A DNA stretch of 28,351 nucleotides from a virus. The position numbers and the translations under genes are program-made. The stretch spans positions 1 to 28,351 of the IMG/VR virus record IMGVR_UViG_3300043543_000028; one strand, given 5' to 3'. Positions within the stretch are counted from its first letter, which is position 1. The number at the start of each line of letters is the position of its first letter. Positions 1-6,711 of this stretch are shown one piece after another. The notes below the pieces were generated by a model, which did not search any database, was not told where the DNA came from, and saw only the letters and a list, made by a program, of their open reading frames with translations.

Positions 1-1
1 G

Positions 2-130
2 CCTGAGCGCGGTGGCGCGCGGCGTTATTACTTTGTTGTCAACGGGCAGGAACAGATACCGCGGACACGCTACGGGTTCCCGGACAGTTTCGACACTGTT
101 TTTGTCTCGTCGCAGGGCGCGCAGCGATGA
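2..130 (+). CDS. C-terminal 42 residues of an upstream gene (partial)
   Basis: The reading frame is open from the window edge to a TGA at 128-130. Its last residues include YYFVVNGQEQIPRTRYGF. It has a more balanced composition than the Arg-rich alternative frame, and it stops 33 bases before the scaffold gene. In T7-like phages the gene before the scaffold is the portal (head-tail connector) or a small gene just after it, so it could be either. No motif is visible in this fragment and no function is claimed. Confidence 0.5.
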   Translation, partial: PERGGARRYYFVVNGQEQIPRTRYGFPDSFDTVFVSSQGAQR

Positions 131-163
131 GCACGCCATTCACAAAGGATAGGAGTAGGGAAC

Positions 164-1033
164 ATGAGTGAAACTGCAACCGTCAACCCCGGCGGCCTGA
201 TTGATCCGGGGCCGACTTCGGCCCCGGCCGCCCCGGCCGCCCCCACCACCCCGGCCGCCCCGGCCGCCCCCACCACCCCGGCCGCCCCGGCGGCCGAGTG
301 GTGGCAGGCGCTGCCCGAGTCGGTGCGCGCCGATCCGAACATCGCCAAGTTCCGCGATGGGCGGCTTGAGGATTTCGCCGAGGCTTACCGCAACGCGGTG
401 AAGCTGATTGGCGCTTCGCCCGACCAAGTTATCAAGGTTGGGGCGGACGACCGGATGGCGGCGCTCCGAAAACTGGGCGCACCTGAGAAGCCGGACGCCT
501 ACCAGTTCACCCCGCCCGAGGGGGTGCCCGAGGAGCTTGCGCTTGGCGGCGCGCTTGACTGGTATCGTGAGGTTGCCGCCAAGGCCGGGCTGCTTCCTGA
601 ACAGGCGCAGGCCGTCTATGAGGCTTATGTCAGCAAGACGGCCGAGATGCGCGAGGCGTTTGTCGAAAACGTCCGACAGGCCGAGGCGTCGCTCCGGCTC
701 GAATGGGGGCCGCAGTATGACCCCAACATCGCCGCTGCGAAGCGGGCGGTGGCGGCTCTCGGGCTGCAAGAGGCCGTCGCCGAGGCGGGCCTCGGGGCGA
801 ACCCCGCTTTCGTCAAGGCCATGGTCGCGGTGGCGAAGGCGATGTATCCCGCCGAGACTGGCCCGACCGGCGGGCAGGGGCCGATGCTCCCCGCCGATCC
901 GGTGGAAGCGCGGGCCGAGGCCAAGCGGCTGATGGAACAGGCGTTCCAGGCTCACCGGGCCGGGCGGCGGGAGGAATCGGCGGCCCTTCAGCGCCGGGCG
1001 GCCGAGCTGTTCAAGCGCGCCGTCGGCGAGTGA
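164..1033 (+). CDS. Capsid assembly scaffolding protein (T7 gp9-like position)
   Basis: This 289-aa protein is close in length to T7 gp9 (about 307 aa) and sits directly before the major capsid gene, where the scaffold belongs. Scaffolds direct procapsid assembly and then leave the shell. Residues about 19-44 are an Ala/Pro/Thr-rich linker built from a 27-bp DNA repeat. They are followed by a WWQALPESVRADPNIAKF segment and a PEKPDAYQF segment, a pattern common in scaffold proteins of alphaproteobacterial phages. The rest is Ala/Glu/Arg-rich predicted helix ending in a charged C-terminus, typical of scaffolds that bind capsid. The ATG at 164 is supported by AGGAG at 151-155 with 8-nt spacing. 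The assignment rests on position, composition and recalled family pattern, not a search. Confidence 0.85.
   Translation: MSETATVNPGGLIDPGPTSAPAAPAAPTTPAAPAAPTTPAAPAAEWWQALPESVRADPNIAKFRDGRLEDFAEAYRNAVKLIGASPDQVIKVGADDRMAALRKLGAPEKPDAYQFTPPEGVPEELALGGALDWYREVAAKAGLLPEQAQAVYEAYVSKTAEMREAFVENVRQAEASLRLEWGPQYDPNIAAAKRAVAALGLQEAVAEAGLGANPAFVKAMVAVAKAMYPAETGPTGGQGPMLPADPVEARAEAKRLMEQAFQAHRAGRREESAALQRRAAELFKRAVGE
224..295 (+). repeat. 27-bp coding tandem repeat in scaffold N-terminus
   Basis: Two identical 27-bp units lie at 224-250 and 251-277, followed by a partial third copy to about 295. They encode a PAAPAAPTT-type linker in frame. Because the unit length is a multiple of three, gain or loss of a copy would keep the frame. 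Confidence 0.85.
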
Positions 1034-1043
1034 AAAAAACCTG

Positions 1044-1072
1044 TTGACAGTCCTTTGCGGCATGGGTAGATA
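1044..1072 (+). promoter_or_regulatory. Candidate host sigma70-type promoter for the capsid gene
   Basis: A perfect -35 box TTGACA (1044-1049) is separated by exactly 17 bp from TAGATA (1067-1072), which keeps the T-A-x-A core of a -10 box. An A-tract lies just upstream at 1034-1039. Transcription would begin near 1079, about 160 bases before the capsid ATG. This is the only long gap (206 bp) in the structural block, so a dedicated promoter for the most abundant virion protein makes sense. It is inferred from sequence alone. Confidence 0.65.
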
Positions 1073-1088
1073 CACCCTGCCGCAAAGG
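1052..1088. promoter_or_regulatory. Inverted repeat embracing the -10 box (operator or RNA hairpin)
   Basis: Perfect 11-bp arms CCTTTGCGGCA (1052-1062) and TGCCGCAAAGG (1078-1088) flank the -10 region. GGG (1064-1066) and CCC (1075-1077) extend the stem after a one-base bulge, leaving TAGATACA as the loop. There is no downstream T-run, so it is not a standard terminator. A transcript starting near 1079 would contain only the second arm, so for that promoter the repeat would act as DNA (operator). Read-through RNA from the scaffold gene would contain the whole hairpin. Confidence 0.7.
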
Positions 1089-1239
1089 GTCAAGGCTAGT
1101 TCTGCGCCCGTCATCGGCTCTGGGCTACCCGGCCGTCGCAAGAAAAGTGCGGTCGGATGCGACCGGCAGGGGCGGACACCGTAGCAACTGCGAAGCTCGC
1201 GAGCGGCGCGGGTTGAACACGTTGCTAAGGAGCTAAGAA
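1079..1239 (+). promoter_or_regulatory. Structured 5' leader of the capsid mRNA
   Basis: The gap before the capsid gene holds no plausible ORF but several nested inverted repeats. One hairpin has arms CGGTCG (1150-1155) and CGACCG (1160-1165). A 10-bp palindrome GCTCGCGAGC lies at 1195-1204. A long-range stem pairs TAGCAAC (1182-1188) with GTTGCTA (1221-1227). The last arm abuts and shares one base with the Shine-Dalgarno AAGGAG (1227-1232), so folding could affect ribosome access. I do not recognise a known riboswitch or leader class. Confidence 0.45.
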
Positions 1240-2151
1240 ATGTCGCAGACGATTGAACGCAGCTTTGTTCAGCAGTTCGGCGTCACGGTGCTGATGCTGG
1301 CCGAGCAGCAGATGAGCCGCGTGCGAGGCGCGGTGCGCACGGAAACCGTCCGGGGCGAGGCTTGGACTGTTGAGCGTCTTGCGGGCGCTCCCTACCAGGA
1401 GATCACCAACCGTTTCGCGGCTATGCCGCTGAACGAGATCGAGCACACTCGCCGGTGGGGTTACGTCAAGGCTTACGACTCCGTGGCGCTGCTGGATTCC
1501 TACGACAAGGTGCGTAACCTTGTTTCGTTCGAGTCCCCCTACACCCGGCGGCTGGCCGCTACCATCGGGCGCGCGATTGACACCACGATCATCAACGCGC
1601 TTGATGCTTCGGTTCAGGAGGGCAAGACCGGATCGACCACGGTCAATTTCCCGAACGCGCAGCGCATTTTCAGCGTGAACTCGTCCAGCACCCCGGTTCC
1701 GCTGGACATGTATAACCTGCTGCGCGCGAAGGAGAAGCTGCTCGCGGCCGAGGCGCAGGAAAACGCGGATGATCCGGTGGTTGTGCTGCTGAACGCCAAC
1801 GCTTGGCGCTCGCTGCTTGAGGACAACCGGATCACCAGCGCCGACTACAACACCCTGCGCGCGCTTGAGACTGGCAGCGTTCAGAACCTGATGGGCATGA
1901 CGTTCATCCGGACTGAGCTTCTGCCAGATATCACGGACGCGGGCTATGACTCGGGCAACGCGGCCAACCGGGTCTTCATGTTCCGGAATGACGCCATTGA
2001 GTTCGGCGTCGCGCAGGAGCCGAGTGTGGATATCAGCCGTCGCAACGATCTGCGCACCATCCCGTGGCAGGCTTATATCATGGGGGCCTGGGGCGCGGTT
2101 CGGACGGAGGATGTCCGCGTTGTCCGCATTCACGCCAAGAAGCTCGCCTGA
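1240..2151 (+). CDS. Major capsid protein
   Basis: This 303-aa protein should form the icosahedral shell, presumably with the HK97-like fold used by tailed phages. It follows the scaffold and a strong Shine-Dalgarno (AAGGAG, 7-nt spacing). Family-like features include an early Arg-rich segment, an HTRRWGYVKAYD motif and a D-S-Y-D-K-V-R-N-L stretch near residues 80-100. Next comes the helix with RLAATIGRAIDTTII, and the C-terminal part ends in WGAVRTEDVRVVRI. I recall this arrangement from podovirus capsid proteins of the HTRR-x-DYD type. It is somewhat shorter than T7 gp10A (345 aa) and no frameshifted minor form was evident. The identification is strong from position plus sequence style, but no search was run. 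Confidence 0.88.
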   Translation: MSQTIERSFVQQFGVTVLMLAEQQMSRVRGAVRTETVRGEAWTVERLAGAPYQEITNRFAAMPLNEIEHTRRWGYVKAYDSVALLDSYDKVRNLVSFESPYTRRLAATIGRAIDTTIINALDASVQEGKTGSTTVNFPNAQRIFSVNSSSTPVPLDMYNLLRAKEKLLAAEAQENADDPVVVLLNANAWRSLLEDNRITSADYNTLRALETGSVQNLMGMTFIRTELLPDITDAGYDSGNAANRVFMFRNDAIEFGVAQEPSVDISRRNDLRTIPWQAYIMGAWGAVRTEDVRVVRIHAKKLA

Positions 2152-2172
2152 TCCTGAGAAGGAGACGTAGAA

Positions 2173-2646
2173 ATGGCTACCCTGTTTTCCGATGCCTTCC
2201 CGGAACAGACGAATGCTCCGGGGCTTGTGTCCTACCGCGCGAGCGGCGGTGTGGTGAAGGTCGCTACCTTCGCCTACACCGTCCCGGCCGGCGGCGTGAA
2301 CGTGACGACCGCGAGCCGCCTCAACCTCTTCCTCATGCCCTTCAACGCGCGGATTGTGCGGGGCGTGATCGAGGTGACCACGGCCTTCGGCACCGGCACG
2401 GCGTGCAACCTTGTGGCGGCGGACGCGGCCACGGACACCACCCTGTGGGGTTCGGGCGGCGTCAACCTCGTCGCGACGGGCCTGTATGAGGTGGATCGTG
2501 TCGGGCGCGGCATGCTCTACACCTCGCCGACGGACATTCCGGCCGGTATCCGGGCGAATGGCGGTGTTCGCATCGCGCTCGCCCCGGCGGCTTCCGCCAC
2601 GTTTTCGGCGGGCGGGACGTTGCGTGGCTTCTTCCTCTACGTGTGA
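2173..2646 (+). CDS. Probable capsid-associated (decoration/head-stabilising) protein
   Basis: This 157-aa protein lies 21 bases after the capsid gene, shares its apparent transcript, and has an excellent Shine-Dalgarno (AAGGAG at 2159-2164, 8-nt spacing), which points to abundant synthesis. It is rich in Gly, Ala, Thr and Val with very few charged residues, suggesting an all-beta fold. No catalytic motif, signal peptide or membrane segment is visible. T7 has no gene between capsid and gp11, so this is an insertion relative to T7. Many podoviruses carry a small decoration protein in this position. The function is inferred only from location and composition. It could also be a minor head or connector protein. 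Confidence 0.6.
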   Translation: MATLFSDAFPEQTNAPGLVSYRASGGVVKVATFAYTVPAGGVNVTTASRLNLFLMPFNARIVRGVIEVTTAFGTGTACNLVAADAATDTTLWGSGGVNLVATGLYEVDRVGRGMLYTSPTDIPAGIRANGGVRIALAPAASATFSAGGTLRGFFLYV

Positions 2647-2671
2647 GGAAGCCGCGAGGTAGGTAATCGGG

Positions 2672-2702
2672 GCGCGGGGGTTGGCGACAGCCCCCGCGCT
2701 TT
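2672..2702 (+). terminator. Terminator-like hairpin after the capsid genes
   Basis: A perfect 9-bp GC stem, GCGCGGGGG (2672-2680) and CCCCCGCGC (2691-2699), encloses a 10-nt loop and is followed by only three T residues. It lies 25 bases after the stop of the capsid-associated gene and before tail tubular A. The short T-run suggests partial termination, which would let capsid mRNA outnumber tail mRNA. Confidence 0.65.
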
Positions 2703-2725
2703 CCGGCTGAAAGGGGCGCTTGGGC

Positions 2726-3364
2726 ATGGCGACGCTGCTGGATATCTACAACACCGTGCTCTTCCGGGTAAAGGAACAGCCCCTGATTTCTGACACGTCC
2801 CCGGGGCGCACGGCCGACGCGGTTAGGCAGGCTTACCGGATGCAGCGGCCCGCGCTGCTTCGGCGCTACCGGTGGCAGTTTGCGATGGCCCGCGTGGAAA
2901 TGTCGCCGCTGGCGTCGCCACCGCCCCCTGGTTGGAAGTATCATTTTCAGCTTCCGGCCGACTTTCTCACCGTTGTCGGGGTTTCTTCCGACAAGGACTA
3001 CGGCAAGCGCGTGTTTACCGAGTCGCCGGATATTTACCGCGTGATGGGCAACCGAATAGTTTCGGATTACGACGCAATCACCCTGACCTACATCAAGGAC
3101 ACGACGGCCGTCGCGGATTTCGACCCCCTGTTTACGGACGCGCTGTGTTGGTCCATGGCGCAGGACCTCGCTCTCGCTTTGGCGGCTGACCGGGAGTTGG
3201 CGGCCATGTGCGCCGAGATGTTCGACATGGCCCTGAAAGCCGCCCGCCGCGCCGGGAGCCTTGAACAGCCCTCCGAGGCCGTGCTATTCAACTCGCGGGT
3301 TCTGGGCGCGCGCGAGTCGTATAGCGGCGGCTGGAACCTGCGCTACCCGGAGGCTCTGCCCTAA
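2726..3364 (+). CDS. Tail tubular protein A (T7 gp11-like, adaptor/gatekeeper)
   Basis: The 212-aa product (T7 gp11 is about 196 aa) should form the ring joining portal to tail nozzle. It begins MATLLDIYNTVL and has the usual pattern of an early helical region (AYRMQRPALLRRYRW). A middle beta part with LPADFLTVVGV follows, then a C-terminal helix bundle beginning near the FTDALCWSMAQDLAL segment, as in the T7 tail tubular A family. ATG 2726 is preferred because AAGGGG (2711-2716) lies 9 nt upstream; the in-frame TTG at 2720 is too close to it. The stop TAA shares its last base with the next ATG (TAATG), implying coupling to tail tubular B. Confidence 0.85.
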   Translation: MATLLDIYNTVLFRVKEQPLISDTSPGRTADAVRQAYRMQRPALLRRYRWQFAMARVEMSPLASPPPPGWKYHFQLPADFLTVVGVSSDKDYGKRVFTESPDIYRVMGNRIVSDYDAITLTYIKDTTAVADFDPLFTDALCWSMAQDLALALAADRELAAMCAEMFDMALKAARRAGSLEQPSEAVLFNSRVLGARESYSGGWNLRYPEALP

Positions 3365-5733
3365 TGCCTCGCTCTTGGCTTGCTAGGACCGGCTGGCCCG
3401 GCGGCGAATGGTCCCCCCGGCTGATCGGCCGGTTTGACTTGGACCAACACAGCCGCGCGCTACAGGTCCTAGAGAACGCCATTCCCCTGCCGCAAGGGAC
3501 GGTCATTCGTCGGCCACCGTCGCGCTGGCACGTCGATCTTCCGGCTTCCACTAGCGCGCGGGTCATCCCGTTTGTTGTCGATACGGAAACCGTTTACGTC
3601 GTGGTCATTCGAAACGATGGCGCAAGAGTTTTCAATCTACAGGACGGCACTGAAACTTTTTGGGCTTATTCTTACACAAACATCGACAAGATTTCTTATG
3701 CGCAAACCGGCGACGTTCTGTATCTTGTCAATCCAAACTGGCCGCCGATCAAGTTTACCCGGACTGCTGTCAACACGTTCACGACGGCCCCGGTTTCGTT
3801 CCTGAACGGCCGCGCTCCCCTCGCGCCGCTAAACCTCGATTCCTCAAAAACTGTCAGCAGCATCACCGGCACTTGGCCTTCGCTTACTATCAATATGAGC
3901 GCGGCGACGTTCATTGCGGCCGACGTTGGGCGCGCGTTCTTTGTTCGGGACACGGTGAACAAACGGGCGATCTACACCACGATCACGGCTGTCATCTCGC
4001 CGACGCAGGCTAACGTGTCGGGAGCCTTTCAGATCGGCGGCCCCGCGTTGCCCGCCACCCCGCAAGCGGATTGGGCGCTTGGGCTTTTTTCGGCGTCGCA
4101 AGGTTGTGGGGCGATCTGTTTCCACGAGTCGCGGCTTTGGTATGGTGGGTTCGCCGAGGAACCCGATCTTGTGGTTTCGTCGGTTTCAAACAGCTTCGAC
4201 AACTTCGAGACTATCAGCCCGGACCCCGCGGCCAGCGCGGCGAGCAACGCCGACAAGAGCATCGCCAGGCGCGTGGATGGTGCGCCGGTTCGCTGGGTTG
4301 CTTCTTCGGCGGGCGGGCTGCTTGTGGGCGGCGACAGCGCGGAGAACATGATCGTCCCCGGCGTCTCGGGTATCCTCACGCCCACGGAGGCTTCGGTTCG
4401 CGTCATCACTGGACGCGGCAGTGAGTTGATTCAGCCCGAGAGCATTGACCGCAGTGTGTTCTTTATTGAACGCGGGGCCTACAGAATCCGGCAGATTCGG
4501 TTCACCAACGAGCAAGATTTTGACACCATAGACGCTACCATCCTCGCCCCGCATCTCGGGGTTCAGGGCTTCCGGCGGCTGGCCTACCAGCAAAGCCCTT
4601 ACTCGGTTCTATGGGCCTTGGATAGAACCGGCTCTCTGTTTGGATGGACTGTTGAGGGCAACCAGGAAGTCATGGGCGCGCACCGTCACCGGCTGGGCGG
4701 CGCTTACCGAGGGGATCACCCGAAGATTTTGGATATCACCACGGTTCCCGTGAAGCGAACGGACGGTTCTTATACCGATGCGCTGTTCCTCGCGGTTAGC
4801 CGCCATATCAACGGCAACCTCACGACTTATCTTGAGCGTATTCAAGATGAGCAAATGACTGAGGATCACACTGAGAACACACCAATCTATCAGGCGCTTT
4901 ATGCTGTTGAGGCCGTTCCTTATGTTGACGCCTGGAAGCGTGTTGATCCTGATTTCATCATTGAAGACGCTTACGTTTCTGGCGGTGCGCTAGAGTTCAA
5001 ATACACCGTCACGTCGCCGGTTCCGGCCGACGATGACAAGATTGAGTTTCGCGGCCTCCGTTGGCGGAAGGAAAACAAGATCATCAACATCGGCGCGGGG
5101 GACCGTGAGGTGTTTGTGGTCAAGAGCCATAACCCGTCCGCGCGCACGTTCCGCATCGCTTTCGAAGCAACGCCGACTGTTGACGTGACTCCGGCCGATC
5201 TGGACCTCCCGGCCTCGGGGGTGGTCTTGCAGCCGTTCCCCAACCGGTTGCGGCCCTTGGCTTTCAAGCGCCGCACCGGGGCATATACCCACGCGGCAAC
5301 GCAGGACGGCGACAATCTCAAGCTGGTAGCCAACGGGGTCATCAAGGCGTCTCTCGGGGCTGGGGAATCCTCCGGGCTGTTGTATGCCGGGTTCCCCTAC
5401 AAGACCAAGTTCCGGACGATGCCGCTGCATCTGAGTAGCGGTTTGGTCCCGACTGATGCGGGGGAGCCGGTTGTTCCGACTCGGGCCACCCTTCGGCTTC
5501 GGGCGGCTGTGGCGGGCCAAGTCTCGGTAAGCAGCGGCGTTGACACGCAGGACGTGGTGATCGCCGACACGCAGAACATCATGGACGCGCCGCCTACACC
5601 CGCCTATAAGGACATAACCGTTACGGTTGGCGGCGGCTGGGATGGGGACGGCTCGATTCTGGTCGAAACCGAAGCGCCGTATCCGATGGAGGTTGTGGGT
5701 CTTTATGTCAATCTCAAGACAAACCCGCGTTGA
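3364..5733 (+). CDS. Tail tubular protein B (T7 gp12-like nozzle)
   Basis: The product has 789 aa, almost exactly the size of T7 gp12 (794 aa), and directly follows the gp11-like gene with a one-base stop/start overlap. The protein is expected to form the hexameric nozzle at the tail tip. Family-style features are the N-terminal WPGGEWSPRLIGRFDL-like start, the early ENAIPLPQGTVIRRP segment, and long beta-rich stretches with many Tyr, Val and Thr residues. A RVIPFVVDTETVYVVVI beta region lies near residue 70, and a central FHESRLWYGGF segment resembles that in gp12 homologues. Base composition is locally less GC-rich than in neighbouring genes (parts of 3600-3700 and 4800-4950), but the frame is intact. 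Confidence 0.88.
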   Translation: MPRSWLARTGWPGGEWSPRLIGRFDLDQHSRALQVLENAIPLPQGTVIRRPPSRWHVDLPASTSARVIPFVVDTETVYVVVIRNDGARVFNLQDGTETFWAYSYTNIDKISYAQTGDVLYLVNPNWPPIKFTRTAVNTFTTAPVSFLNGRAPLAPLNLDSSKTVSSITGTWPSLTINMSAATFIAADVGRAFFVRDTVNKRAIYTTITAVISPTQANVSGAFQIGGPALPATPQADWALGLFSASQGCGAICFHESRLWYGGFAEEPDLVVSSVSNSFDNFETISPDPAASAASNADKSIARRVDGAPVRWVASSAGGLLVGGDSAENMIVPGVSGILTPTEASVRVITGRGSELIQPESIDRSVFFIERGAYRIRQIRFTNEQDFDTIDATILAPHLGVQGFRRLAYQQSPYSVLWALDRTGSLFGWTVEGNQEVMGAHRHRLGGAYRGDHPKILDITTVPVKRTDGSYTDALFLAVSRHINGNLTTYLERIQDEQMTEDHTENTPIYQALYAVEAVPYVDAWKRVDPDFIIEDAYVSGGALEFKYTVTSPVPADDDKIEFRGLRWRKENKIINIGAGDREVFVVKSHNPSARTFRIAFEATPTVDVTPADLDLPASGVVLQPFPNRLRPLAFKRRTGAYTHAATQDGDNLKLVANGVIKASLGAGESSGLLYAGFPYKTKFRTMPLHLSSGLVPTDAGEPVVPTRATLRLRAAVAGQVSVSSGVDTQDVVIADTQNIMDAPPTPAYKDITVTVGGGWDGDGSILVETEAPYPMEVVGLYVNLKTNPR

Positions 5734-5734
5734 C

Positions 5735-6178
5735 ATGGTTCCGGCTGAGCCGGTCGATTTTGTTGATATTGAAGTCCGGCCGGAGGAAACCGCCGACTGG
5801 TTCGGCATGTTGGAGCGCCCCGAGTTCCTTGACTTGCTCCCGAAACTCCGGGCTATGACGCTTCGGCGGAGAGACAACGGCAGGCCAGCGGCTATCATGG
5901 GGGTGGGGCTGATCGGAACGGCCGTGCCCGGGTTCAGCTTGCCTTGGGTATGGGCGGCCCTTGACCGCGTGTCCGTCCGGGAGTGGGGGGCGCGGCGGTA
6001 TGCATTAGAGATTCGGGCGAACCGGCCAGTGATCAAGAGATGGCTTGATGACAACGCGCCGGGGTTCTATACTTCCCCGCAAGTGCTAGGTAACAGCAAC
6101 GAACAGTTCACAAGGGTTCTTTCTATGCTCGGGTTCCGGGACCTTGGCTACGGGTTGTGGCAGTGGGCTTGCGAATAG
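5735..6178 (+). CDS. GNAT-like internal virion protein (T7 gp13 position)
   Basis: This 147-aa product is close in size to T7 gp13 (138 aa) and sits between the nozzle and the gp14-like gene. Its layout resembles an acetyltransferase (GNAT) fold: a mixed alpha/beta N-terminus, a beta hairpin ending AAIMGVGLI, a second hairpin with FSLPWVWAAL, and a C-terminal GFRDLGYGLW ending. The full acetyl-CoA loop is not obvious. Such proteins in podoviruses are thought to be structural or assembly factors. The ATG at 5735 starts one base after the preceding stop (TGA 5731-5733), with no strong Shine-Dalgarno, so translation is probably coupled. Enzymatic activity is not claimed. Confidence 0.65.
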   Translation: MVPAEPVDFVDIEVRPEETADWFGMLERPEFLDLLPKLRAMTLRRRDNGRPAAIMGVGLIGTAVPGFSLPWVWAALDRVSVREWGARRYALEIRANRPVIKRWLDDNAPGFYTSPQVLGNSNEQFTRVLSMLGFRDLGYGLWQWACE

Positions 6179-6193
6179 AAGGAGCGTCAAGCC

Positions 6194-6700
6194 ATGGCTT
6201 TTGTTGGTGAGGCCATAACCGCAGTCGGATCGGCCGTCGGGTCCGCCTATTCCTCTGTGTCGGGCCTTTTTGGGGGGCTGGGGTCGGGCTTCTGGACGGC
6301 GCTCGGGACCGGGTTCACCGTGCTGTCTACCCTTCACACCATCTCAAGCAACAATCAGATGGCTAACGTCGCGCTGGTTGACACCGGCATTCAGCGGGAA
6401 GCCGCGCAACTGGATTACGCCCGCCGCCGAAGTGACGTTCGCCGCGAAACCGACCGGGAGACGGCCCGGCGGACTTCGCTGCTGTCGGCTACCGGCGGCC
6501 TGGAAGATGGCGCGGACTTGGTGCTGGAAGGGCTGTTGGAAGGCGCGCGTGCCGAATCCCGGCTTGCAACCGATCTGGGATTCGAGATGGGCGCGCTCAC
6601 AACTCGGGCCGCCAACATCCGCGCGGGCACCCGGCGCAGCAACACGGGTGCGCTTCTGGAAGGCGGCGCTCGCATGGCTAGCCTGTTTCTCCGGCAGTAG
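6194..6700 (+). CDS. Internal core/ejection protein (T7 gp14-like)
   Basis: The 168-aa product (T7 gp14 about 196 aa) starts with a Gly/Ala/Ser-rich hydrophobic segment (residues about 1-45), as expected for the gp14-type protein thought to form an outer-membrane pore during DNA ejection. After it comes a highly charged helix rich in Arg/Asp/Glu (REAAQLDYARRRSD and onward) that probably packs in the internal core. The start is supported by AAGGAG (6179-6184), 9 nt upstream of the ATG. It is followed closely by the gp15-like and gp16-like genes, the T7 order. It ends with a TAG stop, showing that TAG is a normal stop in this genome. Confidence 0.75.
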   Translation: MAFVGEAITAVGSAVGSAYSSVSGLFGGLGSGFWTALGTGFTVLSTLHTISSNNQMANVALVDTGIQREAAQLDYARRRSDVRRETDRETARRTSLLSATGGLEDGADLVLEGLLEGARAESRLATDLGFEMGALTTRAANIRAGTRRSNTGALLEGGARMASLFLRQ

Positions 6701-6711
6701 GGGGCTAACTA

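Noticed and set aside
1052-1088. Inverted repeat as a terminator of the scaffold transcript
   Set aside because: No T-run follows on either strand at a suitable distance, and it overlaps a good promoter.
140-1141. Long minus-strand open frame opposite the scaffold gene
   Set aside because: It is Arg/Gly-rich, lacks a credible ribosome site and exactly mirrors the codon bias of the scaffold gene, so it is a shadow of GC-rich coding DNA.
1225-2727. 500-codon minus-strand frame opposite the capsid genes
   Set aside because: Low-quality Arg/His/Gly-rich protein spanning two genes and a terminator hairpin; a shadow frame.
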